Source: CAXXOK01 sp963675655
GTDB taxonomy: Bacteria > Bacillota > Clostridia > Christensenellales > Aristaeellaceae
Direction of reading: 5' to 3'
NCBI GenBank assembly: GCA_963675655.1
Contig: OY776489.1
Location: 3,392,043 to 3,456,042, forward strand
DNA length: 64,000 nt
The notes beneath the pieces were generated by a model. The model was not told the DNA's origin. It was given only the letters and a program-made list of their open reading frames with translations, and did no database searches. Position numbers and translations under genes: made by a program. Below are positions 1-8,522 of this stretch, piece by piece (the stretch's first letter is position 1; every line of letters starts with the position of its first letter).

Positions 1-1367
1 AAATACTTCACTGTTGGCGCGATGTTGCAAGCTGTATAGAATCCGGCATCCATAAACCCGTAATTCAGCAGCGTCGCATCAGGCGTCTGGTCTATAATCG
101 CCGCAAAACGGTACTGCATGGTATCTTCCCGAGGTTTGAGCAAATCCGGCGTGTTGGGGCTGACTGCAAGGCAGAACATACCGGCGCAGGTGATTCCAAT
201 CACCGTTAATGCTATGGCACGCCCCTGCCTGTCCGCAAGCAGTCTGTCCGCCCAGCGGGTAAACGGCAGCGCTGCCAGCGGCGCGAAAGCCGCAAGAATC
301 AACCCATAATACGGGTATGTTTTCCCCCCGATAAACACGCCAAGCGCCAAAAAGCCCATCAGCGCCCACAGGAATACCTTCTCCGCGTTAGAAACCATTG
401 GTAAAAAGCCATGCTGGGTTGCTGTATCTGGCAATGTCCCGTTGTCCGTACTGGGTTGCACATGTGCGGCTGGTTTTTTACCAAACGTAAGATAAAGTAT
501 CCCCAACAGCATCGGCGCCACATAAACCCAGTTAAGCGTAACCCAACTGACCCCAGCGGCAACTACCGCTTTCCCCCGCGCCATCAGGCTTAGGGTTTTC
601 TCATCCTGATATAAAAAGACATTATCATAGAGATATGTTTTCAGCCAATCGAGGATGGCGTTATTTATGCCAAAATAGATTACCCATGGGATAGTGGCAA
701 GCACAATACCAAGCGCAAACCACAGGAGGCTTGTAAACGCCATCATGCCATCCTGCCGCCGGAGATGATAAATCATCATGCCCAGTATCCACGCAGCATA
801 AAAGCCTAACATGGTAAATTTAATCCACAGCACGCATCCGCATAAAAACCCATACAGCAGTAGCTTCCCTGTAGACATACGATTGGGAGCGTTTTGCCTG
901 ATCCATTTAAGCAACCCGTATAAAGACCACGCAAGCAGCGGCAGGCATAGTTCTTCGGCACTGTCTCCCTGCTGGAAGCTGATGGAGGAAAGCACTAACG
1001 CCAATACCAGCGTAAGCCAAAATAGCGATGTACGCTCCGCGCCATACAACTGCAGCGTTTTGTAAGCCGCAAGCAGAAAAAGCCCAACAGCCAGAACTTC
1101 CAGAAAAAACACACCCAAAAAACTGCTGTACTCTACCCATGCGCACAATGCATGCAGCGCATAGAGCAACGGTCCCTTATGTTCGTACAAATCGCGATAC
1201 ATCACCCTGCCGCCCAGCATCCCTTTACCGCACGAAAAATACGCGTTTGCATCCGTCCAATCGTTAATAGGATACAAGAAGGAAGATTTGGAACAGATGG
1301 CCAAGCATACGGCCGCTGCCAGCAGGCAATATAAAAAGACCAGCCAGTCGCGTTTACGTAAGGTCAT
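1..1367 (-). CDS. Membrane glycosyltransferase, GT39/ArnT-like (3' end outside window)
   Basis: The reverse strand stays open from 1367 to the window edge (about 455 codons), so the C-terminus is missing. The product is a polytopic membrane protein: a short basic N-terminus, a first hydrophobic segment near residues 8-25, then a first outer loop with acidic and aromatic residues (DWTDANAYFSCGKGM) followed by an EHKGPLLY motif, then many hydrophobic helices. That arrangement is typical of GT-C glycosyltransferases of the GT39/ArnT type, which use polyprenyl-phosphate sugars on the outer face of the membrane. Donor and acceptor cannot be told from sequence. The ATG at 1367 is preferred over an in-frame ATG at 1373 because AAGGAG (1375-1380) is 7 nt away from it. 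It lies 25 bp after the cysteine-rich gene on the same strand, so they are probably cotranscribed. Confidence 0.75.
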   Translation of the reverse strand, partial: MTLRKRDWLVFLYCLLAAAVCLAICSKSSFLYPINDWTDANAYFSCGKGMLGGRVMYRDLYEHKGPLLYALHALCAWVEYSSFLGVFFLEVLAVGLFLLAAYKTLQLYGAERTSLFWLTLVLALVLSSISFQQGDSAEELCLPLLAWSLYGLLKWIRQNAPNRMSTGKLLLYGFLCGCVLWIKFTMLGFYAAWILGMMIYHLRRQDGMMAFTSLLWFALGIVLATIPWVIYFGINNAILDWLKTYLYDNVFLYQDEKTLSLMARGKAVVAAGVSWVTLNWVYVAPMLLGILYLTFGKKPAAHVQPSTDNGTLPDTATQHGFLPMVSNAEKVFLWALMGFLALGVFIGGKTYPYYGLILAAFAPLAALPFTRWADRLLADRQGRAIALTVIGITCAGMFCLAVSPNTPDLLKPREDTMQYRFAAIIDQTPDATLLNYGFMDAGFYTACNIAPTVKY

Positions 1368-1392
1368 AAACATTCTCCTTCTGTCTGCGCAG

Positions 1393-1827
1393 TCAATACA
1401 AGCGTACACGCAGCCTGCAAACCGGGTCTCCCCGCAAGATGCTATTCAGCAGTTCCACCTGCGGCAGGCGATCAGGAAACAGGGAACGCATCACCCATGC
1501 CAGGCTCTCACGCGAGCATTCACAAAGTATCGGATTGGTACATTCACAATCGGCATGAAGCGGACAATAGCATTTTGGATAGCAAAAGTCGTATTCACAT
1601 CCGGGCTGAATTGTGCGTACGCTCATTCCTTCCATTTCGTTATTCACCGTCTGAAAAAACGCGTCCGGCGTTTCTGAACGAGCGAATATTTTCTGGTAAA
1701 TAGGCAGAATCTCCGGAGCGGCGCATGCTTTGCCACAAGCTAACAGCACCTTTGTGCGCGATGCAGGTTCCAGTTCCTCCAGTCCCTGCGTTAAACCGGC
1801 CAGCCAGTTTGCATAAAACGGGTCCAT
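1393..1827 (-). CDS. Small cysteine-rich protein, function unknown
   Basis: This is a 144-residue cytoplasmic protein with no signal peptide or membrane helix. Its centre holds eight cysteines in about 30 residues with spacing C-x4-C-x3-C-x-C-x5-C-x-C-x5-C-x-C, plus an earlier GKAC and a late DPVC. That density suggests bound metal (zinc or iron-sulfur), which is inference. The segment after the cluster (SRESLAWVMRSLFP) and the final RGDPVCRLRV resemble small uncharacterised Clostridia proteins of the DUF6144 or hydrocarbon-binding (V4R-like) kind, recalled from memory and not certain. The ATG at 1827 follows a GAGGGGGC ribosome binding site. The next gene on this strand is the membrane glycosyltransferase, with no obvious functional link. 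Confidence 0.7.
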   Translation of the reverse strand: MDPFYANWLAGLTQGLEELEPASRTKVLLACGKACAAPEILPIYQKIFARSETPDAFFQTVNNEMEGMSVRTIQPGCEYDFCYPKCYCPLHADCECTNPILCECSRESLAWVMRSLFPDRLPQVELLNSILRGDPVCRLRVRLY

Positions 1828-1950
1828 TTTGCGCCCCCTCTATCCAATTCGTCTATAGATGATAATCTATTGTTAAGCATAGCACAATCAAGTGGCAGCA
1901 GCAATATCCTACAGCAAGCAGGATTGATTTCATTTTCATTTCTATTATAC

Positions 1951-1979
1951 TTGACAACTCCTGCCGCCTTGTCTATAAT
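1951..1979 (+). promoter_or_regulatory. Sigma-70-type promoter for the tyrosine T-box operon
   Basis: A consensus TTGACA (1951-1956) and a consensus TATAAT (1974-1979) are separated by exactly 17 bp. Transcription should begin near 1986, just before the T-box leader. This is one of the strongest promoters by sequence in the window. Confidence 0.85.
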
Positions 1980-1985
1980 TGCCCT

Positions 1986-2245
1986 AACGCAAAGATGGGA
2001 CATAGTACCCGGTAGATGCGCCTGCAGAGAGCCTTCGGTTGGTGGAAGAAGGCGGCGACGTACCGGTGAATACATCCCGGAGCGGGGCTCCGAACGGCAC
2101 AAGCCCAGTAGGCAGTCACCGGCGCGCCGGATACAGCGCAGAAGAACTGATAGGTTCTTGCTGAGGGTATGGTGCAAAACCATACCGAACGGAAGTGGTA
2201 CCGCGTTTCTACGCCTTCCTCTGTAACAGAGGAAGGCGTTTTCTC
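1986..2245 (+). promoter_or_regulatory. T-box riboswitch leader, tyrosine specifier
   Basis: The T-box sequence AAGTGGTACCGCG is at 2193-2205 and is followed by a strong terminator, as in classic transcriptional T-boxes. Stem I distal elements are visible (AGAGAG near 2020 and GGTGGAAG near 2041). The 3' side of the specifier loop reads GTGAATACATCCC, placing a UAC tyrosine codon at 2071-2073. Uncharged tRNA-Tyr should therefore stabilise the antiterminator and switch on the aminotransferase-tyrS operon. The identity of the downstream tyrS gene independently supports the codon assignment. Confidence 0.93.
2212..2245 (+). terminator. T-box regulated terminator
   Basis: A perfect 12-bp stem (2212-2223 with 2227-2238) with a TAA loop is followed by TTTTCTCT. 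It lies immediately after the T-box sequence and is mutually exclusive with the antiterminator. Confidence 0.9.
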
Positions 2246-2277
2246 TATCCGGTTATCATACAAGGAGGGATTATCCT

Positions 2278-3468
2278 ATGCTACCCAGCGGCGTAACTTA
2301 TGCGGAACGTTTTAACGGCATCAGCGGCAGCGCCATTCGCGCGATCTTCAAAGTGCTCAGCAAACCCGGCATTATCTCTTTTGCGGGCGGCAACCCCAGC
2401 AGCGACGCACTGCCCGACAAGGTATGCGCCCAGCTCTCCAGCGACGCGCTGCTTGCCGATGGCAAACGGATTTTGCAATATGGGGCTACCGAAGGCTATC
2501 CGCCTTTTCTGGAAAGCCTGCTTTCTTACCTACAAGAAAACTATGCCTTCCCGGTGGAAAAGCAGAACGTCCTTCCCCTTTCCGGGAGCACGCAGGGCAT
2601 TGACCTAATCTGCAAAGCGTTTACCAATCCCGGAGATACCGTATTGGTGGAAAGTCCGACTTTCCTTGGCAATATGCAAACCCTGCGCATTTATCAGCAA
2701 AACTTGGTACCGGTGGAAAGCGACGATAACGGCGTGATACTGGAAAAGCTGGAAAACGCAGTGAAGCAGACACACCCTAAAATGTTCTATGTTATTCCCA
2801 CGTTTCAAAACCCCACCGGCCGTACGCTTGCCGCCGAGCGGCGGGAGCCGATCGCTAAAATGGCAAAGGACTATGGCTTTTTGGTATTGGAGGATGATCC
2901 ATACCGCGATCTCCGGTATTCTGGCACCGGGCTGCCGCCCATTAAGGAATACGACCGGAGCGAGCACGTGGTGTACATGGGCAGCTTTTCTAAAATCATC
3001 AGCCCCGGCATGCGCCTTGGCTATATGATTGCCAATGAGGATATCATCGCCAAATGCGCCATTGCCAAACAGGGCAGCGATTTGCACACAGCAAACCTTA
3101 CGCAAGCCGTAGTGGATCAGTACTTGCGGCGCGGCCTGCTTGCACCCCATATTGCGGAAATCATCCCGGCCTATCGTGATAAGCTGAACGCGATGCTGGA
3201 CGAGCTTTCCACTTTCCCGGAAGGAACTGCCTATACACACCCAGACGGCGGGTTGTTCATCTTCGTAACCATGCCGGAAGGTTTTAACGCGAGCAAGGTG
3301 TTTGGCGAAGCCGTGGAACGTGGCGTAGCCTATGTACCCGGTACCAGCTTCTATCCCGAAGGCGGCCACGAAAACACCCTCCGCCTGAATTTTTCCAACA
3401 GCACGCTGGAACAAATCCATCAGGGTATGGGAATCCTGCGCGAGCTGTTTGCCGCAAAACTATCGTAA
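2278..3468 (+). CDS. PLP-dependent aminotransferase, fold type I (MocR/LysN-like)
   Basis: This is a 396-residue cytoplasmic transaminase. Visible marks are the PLP-lysine motif SFSKIISPGMRLGY with Lys at about residue 239, the FQNPTGR segment, and LVLEDDPYRDLRY with the Asp that contacts the pyridine ring. It resembles the 2-aminoadipate/aromatic aminotransferase family that matches the catalytic domain of MocR regulators but lacks their N-terminal HTH. Being the first gene behind a tyrosine-specific T-box, it plausibly acts on aromatic amino acids or the corresponding 2-oxo acids, for example the last step of tyrosine synthesis; this is inference from context. The ribosome binding site AAGGAGGG is 8 nt before the ATG. 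The stop is 12 bp before tyrS, so the two form an operon. Confidence 0.88.
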   Translation: MLPSGVTYAERFNGISGSAIRAIFKVLSKPGIISFAGGNPSSDALPDKVCAQLSSDALLADGKRILQYGATEGYPPFLESLLSYLQENYAFPVEKQNVLPLSGSTQGIDLICKAFTNPGDTVLVESPTFLGNMQTLRIYQQNLVPVESDDNGVILEKLENAVKQTHPKMFYVIPTFQNPTGRTLAAERREPIAKMAKDYGFLVLEDDPYRDLRYSGTGLPPIKEYDRSEHVVYMGSFSKIISPGMRLGYMIANEDIIAKCAIAKQGSDLHTANLTQAVVDQYLRRGLLAPHIAEIIPAYRDKLNAMLDELSTFPEGTAYTHPDGGLFIFVTMPEGFNASKVFGEAVERGVAYVPGTSFYPEGGHENTLRLNFSNSTLEQIHQGMGILRELFAAKLS

Positions 3469-3480
3469 GGAGTCATTAGC

Positions 3481-4704
3481 ATGCATATTCTGGATACGTT
3501 AAAGGAGCGCGGCTTTGTCGCGCAGGTTACCTTTGAAGAAGACTTATACAAAGCGCTGGAGAAGGAACCCATCACCTTCTACCTCGGTGTCGATCCCACA
3601 GCCAACAGCCTGCATGTTGGGCATTTTATCCCCATCCTGATGGCAGCGCATCTGCAGCACGCCGGACATAAGCCCATCATTCTCTGCGGCGGCGGTACGG
3701 CGATGGTCGGCGACCCCAGCGGAAAAACGGAGCTGCGCCAGATGATGACCAAAGAAGTGATCGCCAGCAATGTACAAGACATTCAAAAACAGCTGAGCCG
3801 TTTCATTGATTTTAGCGAGGGTAAGGCGGAAATGGTCAACAACGCGGATTGGCTGCTAAACCTCAATTATGTGGATTTCCTTCGTGACATCGGCGCGCTT
3901 TTCAGCGTAAACCGGATGCTGACTGCCGAATGCTACAAAAAGCGGTTGGAAGTTGGGCTTACGTTCCTGGAATTCAACTACATGCTCATGCAGAGCTACG
4001 ATTTTCTGGAGTTGTTTCAATCCTACGGCTGCCGCTTGCAAATCGGCGGCGACGACCAATGGAGCAACATGCTTTCCGGTGCCGATTTGATCCGCCGGAA
4101 AGAACACGAGGACGCATTTGCCCTCACCTGTAAGCTCATTATGACAGCCGATGGCAAAAAAATGGGCAAGACTGAAAAAGGCGCGCTATGGCTGGACCCC
4201 GCGCGTACCAGCCCATACGATTTCTACCAGTACTGGCGTAACGTGCAGGATGCGGATGTAGAGCGCTTCCTGGCGCTGCTCACCTTCCTGCCGATGGATG
4301 AAGTCCGCCGGCTGGGCGCGCTGAAGGACAGCGCCATCAACGAAGCCAAACGGGTACTGGCCTTTGAAACCACGAAGCTGATTCACGGGGAAGCGGAAGC
4401 CCAAAAAGCACAGGATGCGGCGCAGGCGCTGTTTGCTGGCAAAGGTGACATGGATAATGTGCCTACATTCCCGGTAAATGCACAAATACTGGCCGAAGAT
4501 AACCGGCTTACCAGTGTACTGGCGATGTGCGGCCTTTGTTCCAGCCGCGGCGAAGCACGCAAAATGGTACAGGCAGGCGCTGTGTTGGTAAGCGATGACA
4601 AGGTAACCGATGTGGAATACCGCATTGATCCGGCGCAAATCGGTACTGACGGATTGCTGCTGCGTAAAGGTAAAAAGAACTACTGCCGGTTAGTGATGGA
4701 ATAA
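3481..4704 (+). CDS. tyrS: Tyrosyl-tRNA synthetase
   Basis: This 407-residue class I synthetase charges tRNA-Tyr. The HIGH-type motif HVGH is at residues 45-48 and the KMSKS-type motif reads KMGKT at 227-231. The C-terminal ~70 residues contain an S4-type RNA-binding domain (SSRGEARKMVQAGAVLV). Length and domain order are normal for bacterial TyrS. Expression should respond to tyrosine starvation through the UAC-specifier T-box upstream, with antitermination covering both genes of the operon. A terminator follows about 50 bp after the stop. Confidence 0.97.
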   Translation: MHILDTLKERGFVAQVTFEEDLYKALEKEPITFYLGVDPTANSLHVGHFIPILMAAHLQHAGHKPIILCGGGTAMVGDPSGKTELRQMMTKEVIASNVQDIQKQLSRFIDFSEGKAEMVNNADWLLNLNYVDFLRDIGALFSVNRMLTAECYKKRLEVGLTFLEFNYMLMQSYDFLELFQSYGCRLQIGGDDQWSNMLSGADLIRRKEHEDAFALTCKLIMTADGKKMGKTEKGALWLDPARTSPYDFYQYWRNVQDADVERFLALLTFLPMDEVRRLGALKDSAINEAKRVLAFETTKLIHGEAEAQKAQDAAQALFAGKGDMDNVPTFPVNAQILAEDNRLTSVLAMCGLCSSRGEARKMVQAGAVLVSDDKVTDVEYRIDPAQIGTDGLLLRKGKKNYCRLVME

Positions 4705-4752
4705 GAACCGTCGTTTCCCCGCATTTCGTGCAAATGCTGCGACTTATACAAG

Positions 4753-4790
4753 CTCCCCGGTACGTTAATCTTCCGGGGAGTTTTTCTTTT
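4753..4790 (+). terminator. Rho-independent terminator after tyrS
   Basis: CTCCCCGG (4753-4760) pairs with CCGGGGAG (4773-4780) across a 12-nt loop, followed by TTTTTCTTTT. Confidence 0.85.
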
Positions 4791-4849
4791 GCCCGGTTCA
4801 CGGAATTTTCATCTCTCCCTATATGTTTATTGTAATCGATGCTCTCCTA

Positions 4850-4878
4850 TTGACAACTTTTTCCCGTCAGAGTACCAT
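4850..4878 (+). promoter_or_regulatory. Promoter for the VOC-family gene
   Basis: TTGACA (4850-4855) is 17 bp from TACCAT (4873-4878). The start codon follows about 30 bp later, giving a short leader. Confidence 0.65.
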
Positions 4879-4909
4879 CTATGAAGCAATAAATATGAGG
4901 TGAAATCCC

Positions 4910-5293
4910 GTGCGAATTGATCATGTGGCAATTTATGTGCGCGATCTGGAAGCAGCCAGAAGCTTCTTTGAAAAATACTTCAGCACAAAAAGCGGCCCAC
5001 AATACCACAACCCCAAGACCGGGCTGCAAACCTATTTTCTAACCTTTCACGACGGTGCAAGGCTGGAAATTATGACTCGCCCGCAGCTTTTAACGCCGGA
5101 TGAACCCGCTTTACAAACAGGGCTTACCCATATCGCTTTTTCTGTTGGCAGCCGGGAGGCGGTCGACCAGCTTACCAGCCGTCTGGCGGCTGATGGCTAC
5201 CAGGTACAAAGCGGGCCACGCGTAACAGGCGACGGTTATTATGAAAGCTGTGTATTGGGGCCGGAAAGCTGTGCGCTGGAAATTACAGAGTAA
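4910..5293 (+). CDS. VOC-superfamily (glyoxalase-fold) protein
   Basis: This is a 127-residue single vicinal-oxygen-chelate domain made of two beta-alpha-beta-beta-beta halves. Putative metal ligands sit in the expected places: His5 (DHVAIYV), Glu53 (RLEIM), His74 (THIAFSV) and Glu124 (CALEIT). The family includes glyoxalase I, dioxygenases and antibiotic-resistance proteins, and the sequence does not settle the substrate. Translation starts with GTG at 4910; GAGGTG at 4898-4903 supports that start. It has its own promoter and stands 90 bp before the acyltransferase gene. Confidence 0.85.
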   Translation: MRIDHVAIYVRDLEAARSFFEKYFSTKSGPQYHNPKTGLQTYFLTFHDGARLEIMTRPQLLTPDEPALQTGLTHIAFSVGSREAVDQLTSRLAADGYQVQSGPRVTGDGYYESCVLGPESCALEITE

Positions 5294-5383
5294 TATCTCC
5301 TTGTTTGTTAGCGGAGCATACCAAACAGCATATTCTAAGCAGGAAAAACTAGCAACCGGTTATTTCACGATGGAGGTTACGCG

Positions 5384-6460
5384 ATGAACCAACCTGCGCA
5401 AACCCAGCGGCGCTACCCCTATCTGGATTTTCTGCGGATTCTGGCGGCTTTTTTAGTGATTGTTAACCACACCAACAGTTTGGTTTTTAAGAATGTAACG
5501 CCGGAGAATGGCACATGGTGGATATCAATTCTCTGGTATTATCTTAGCAAAATCGCCGTGCCTATGTTTGTAATGGTTTCCGGCGCATGTTTGCTATCCC
5601 GGCAGGATACCTATCGCAAGGCATTTTCACGTTTTTTTCGTATTCTGATTGCGCTTGTGTTGTTTTCCTACGGCTACTATCTGGTTGCGCTTATCCAAAC
5701 CGGTTGGTCGTGGAGCACCGCATTCAATATACCTGCGTTTATCGCCTCCATATGGCAAAATCGCATCACCGACTCCTATTGGTATTTATACTTCTATCTT
5801 GGCCTTATGGTTATGCTCCCCATTTTGCAACGGTTAGCCAGCGCCATGAAAAAGCGGGACATCGAGTATTTTATAGGCGTATCCTTTCTCACCTTCGCTG
5901 TATGGCCATTGGTTACCCACTATATACCAGCGCTGACTTTGCCGGATTATTATGATGTATCTCTGTTCGGCGTTTTTATCGGATTATTTTTCGCAGGGTA
6001 TTATTTACACACATATATCAAAAAAGGCGGCGGCAAAGCACTCAATTTGTTTATTATTGTTGTCACGCTGGCTGCTTCTCTAGCCTTGACGGTGATTGAA
6101 TACGCACGCGTAGATACCGGAGCGAAGTACTGGTTTATGGATGAGCGAACTGCGCCTTCCATTTTCGTAATTTTATGTGCCATGGCTGTTATGTTGCTTG
6201 CAAAGCAGCTGTTTGCCATTCATACTCCACTTTCGCCGCAAAGTATAAAACGGTGGGCTGTTGTTGGCGGTTGTGCTTTTGGCATCTATTTACTGCAGGA
6301 CTTGATTATCGCGCAAACCCGCTACCGGCTTTTTATGCCGCTGCAGCAGCTGATCAACCCATGGTTGGCTGCGCTTGTTTGGGAAGCGCTTGTATTCTCT
6401 TTGGCATACATCCTCGTATGGCTGCTGAAAAAGATACCGCTGTTACGCAGAATCTTATAG
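5384..6460 (+). CDS. Acyltransferase-3 family membrane protein
   Basis: This 358-residue integral membrane protein has about ten hydrophobic helices. It starts with the family's typical RYPYLDFLRILAAFLVIVNH, where the Arg and the following His near residue 28 correspond to the conserved pair needed for acyl transfer. Related proteins (OafA, WecH) add acetyl or other acyl groups to extracellular polysaccharides, peptidoglycan or lipids. GGAGG lies 9 nt before the ATG. The following gene is a polymerase or ligase of the O-antigen ligase family, so both probably work on the same surface glycan. The substrate cannot be read from sequence. Confidence 0.85.
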   Translation: MNQPAQTQRRYPYLDFLRILAAFLVIVNHTNSLVFKNVTPENGTWWISILWYYLSKIAVPMFVMVSGACLLSRQDTYRKAFSRFFRILIALVLFSYGYYLVALIQTGWSWSTAFNIPAFIASIWQNRITDSYWYLYFYLGLMVMLPILQRLASAMKKRDIEYFIGVSFLTFAVWPLVTHYIPALTLPDYYDVSLFGVFIGLFFAGYYLHTYIKKGGGKALNLFIIVVTLAASLALTVIEYARVDTGAKYWFMDERTAPSIFVILCAMAVMLLAKQLFAIHTPLSPQSIKRWAVVGGCAFGIYLLQDLIIAQTRYRLFMPLQQLINPWLAALVWEALVFSLAYILVWLLKKIPLLRRIL

Positions 6461-6533
6461 CTGCATTTTTTACCTTGCGCACAAGGCTAACATTCAATTG
6501 TTATAAAACCTATCTTAATGGAGGTATACGCCG

Positions 6534-7967
6534 ATGAATCTGTCAAGCGCCCAACAAGGCCGTAACTGGAAGAAGCATGTAGTGCTATATGTTGTTTTTA
6601 TCATCGCCCTTTTATTAACCCGCTTGGTTTTTTGGGTAATGCCTAATTATCAGAGCCGCGTCAATTTAATTTATCTGTGGCCTGCCGCAATAACAGCATT
6701 TACCTTTCTTGCTTTTACAGTATATGAGAACCGCATCAAGGGCGTATGGGTTTCTTTCGCCCTTACGCTTTGGCTGCTGGTTGTAAACATTATCAACGGT
6801 GATTATGGATTTGATTATAACCTGTCCTTTTGTTTGGGCGTATTAATCAGTATCGGGGTTGGATTCCCTCTGTTTTTTCTGGCAAAGCCAGCTTCGCACC
6901 GCCGGTTATTATGGTTGATTGGCGGTATTTATGTAGCCGCGATGCTTCTGATTGCCGTATCCAGCCTATATACCGCATTGAACAATACCTTGATTCCCTC
7001 GCCGTTTACAACATACTTGCTGGGGATACAAAGCGGTAGGTTATACGTTTTCAACAATCATCCCAATGAAGTCGCATCCGCCTTTAACATTGCATTCCAA
7101 TTGTGTTTATTTTTTACGTTGATGACAAAACGCCGCTGGATAAAAGCACTTTGTTTTCTTGGCGCAGCTATTTTATACGCTTCCGTCTCCACAACCATTT
7201 CCCGTACTTCTATGATCATCGTCTCTCTCAGCGGTGGCTTTTACCTCTTTATTCAACTATCGCAGCTGCGCTGGTTCAAACACCGTTTACTCTCTTTTAT
7301 CACCAGAGGTATTGTCGGCTTAGCCGTCGCTGCGCTGTTGTTCCTCTGTTTTGCGCCTGTTATGGCCGCCATTAACCGTTACCAGCCTGCACAGGCAAAA
7401 ACCATTGTAACTTCTGCAATAGCGGCAGAATCACCCGATGCGCAAAACGACACAGTTCAAAATACATCTGTTACTACAACCGAATCGGTAGTCGGCGAGT
7501 TGAAAACCCGCAGCTTGCTGCGCGATCTGCCCACATTCACCGGGCGCACAGCCATCTGGAGCGCGGCCATCGACTATATCCGTCTACGTCCGATAACGCT
7601 ATTGATCGGCCAAACCGACGCACAGGTTGCCAGGGTTCCTCACAAGATGCTAGGTTGGGACGTTTATCACCAGCATAACGTTTGGATGGAGATTTTACTA
7701 CTTGGCGGTCTCCCCGGTTTGCTGCTATACGCCATTTTAATTAGTAAAGTGCTAATTGCAGATTTCCGGCTCTTGGCAATTCCCGGAACAAATGAAAAAT
7801 GGCAGCGTTATCTCGCGGGGATAACACTGCTCATGATGCTTAACGGGTTCACCGAAATCTATCCCAGCTGGTCTGGAAACATTATGGATTTAATGTTTTT
7901 CATCCTGCTTGGCGCTGCGGTGGCTGTTGCTGCCGCCCGTAAAAAAGAGTTACACGCCGCCGCTTAA
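6534..7967 (+). CDS. O-antigen ligase (Wzy/WaaL-like) family membrane protein
   Basis: This 477-residue polytopic membrane protein has about ten to twelve helices. A large outer loop between residues ~275 and 370 ends with the family motif YHQHNVWMEILLLGGLPGL, with the histidine pair typical of Wzy_C domains. A second conserved-looking element is NNHPNEVASAF. Such enzymes polymerise or ligate glycan chains carried on lipid at the outer face of the membrane. In a Gram-positive host this means capsule, teichuronic acid or glycoprotein glycans rather than lipopolysaccharide (inference). GGAGG is close to the ATG. The TAA stop overlaps the stop of the opposing small gene in the palindrome TTAA. 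Confidence 0.85.
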   Translation: MNLSSAQQGRNWKKHVVLYVVFIIALLLTRLVFWVMPNYQSRVNLIYLWPAAITAFTFLAFTVYENRIKGVWVSFALTLWLLVVNIINGDYGFDYNLSFCLGVLISIGVGFPLFFLAKPASHRRLLWLIGGIYVAAMLLIAVSSLYTALNNTLIPSPFTTYLLGIQSGRLYVFNNHPNEVASAFNIAFQLCLFFTLMTKRRWIKALCFLGAAILYASVSTTISRTSMIIVSLSGGFYLFIQLSQLRWFKHRLLSFITRGIVGLAVAALLFLCFAPVMAAINRYQPAQAKTIVTSAIAAESPDAQNDTVQNTSVTTTESVVGELKTRSLLRDLPTFTGRTAIWSAAIDYIRLRPITLLIGQTDAQVARVPHKMLGWDVYHQHNVWMEILLLGGLPGLLLYAILISKVLIADFRLLAIPGTNEKWQRYLAGITLLMMLNGFTEIYPSWSGNIMDLMFFILLGAAVAVAAARKKELHAAA

Positions 7968-8197
7968 TCTTCCCATGCCGCCAGCACGGCTTCTGCCGCC
8001 GCAATCATAGCACTTTGCGACATATCTTTCACCTGTCCGCGACCCGTCCAATCGTTACCCTGACAGGTATACATGCTTTCTAAAAGCCCGGTAAGAAAGT
8101 CTTTGTCAAATGTGTCGTCCTCCGACTTGCGCAGCATAAAGTTATGATAAGCATTATCAAATGCATCGTCATAAACGTTTTGTAAATGATCATCCAT
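7964..8197 (-). CDS. Small acidic conserved hypothetical protein
   Basis: This is a 77-residue soluble acidic protein with no recognised domain. It is rich in Asp and Glu, has a predicted helical body (QSAMIAAAEAVLAAWE) and two cysteine-free halves joined around CQGNDWTG. GGGAGGG a few bases before the ATG at 8197 marks a real start. It converges on the O-antigen-ligase-like gene, and the two stop codons share the four bases 7964-7967. Similar short proteins occur widely in Clostridia without an assigned role, as far as I recall. No operon partner is visible. Confidence 0.7.
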   Translation of the reverse strand: MDDHLQNVYDDAFDNAYHNFMLRKSEDDTFDKDFLTGLLESMYTCQGNDWTGRGQVKDMSQSAMIAAAEAVLAAWED

Positions 8198-8522
8198 GGT
8201 ACTGAGCCCTCCCCTATTCGTTATCCGCCGGTATCCGGTAAAAACAGCCGCTATAATTCAGCCAGCCTGTATTATACTCACTTTTCTGGCTTTCGGCAAT
8301 GCGCTTGCATACTATCATTTATAAAAAAGTATGGATAACAAATTGGATTGTATAGGATTCACGCGCCATTAAAAAATTTGCGCAAAAGAAAATATCCATA
8401 GAACAACAAAGCAGTTGTTACAAGCATAGCAGCTTTATTCGTTATTTTCATCTATGCATGGAATGGATGCGCTATGTTTCCCTTTGCCTTCATTTTCAAT
8501 ACCCGGCAAAACAAAATGCCAC
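8198..8522. other. Intergenic, nothing recognised
   Basis: AT-rich spacer between the small acidic gene and the end of the isomerase pseudogene. I see no open frame, strong hairpin or clear promoter in it. Confidence 0.5.
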
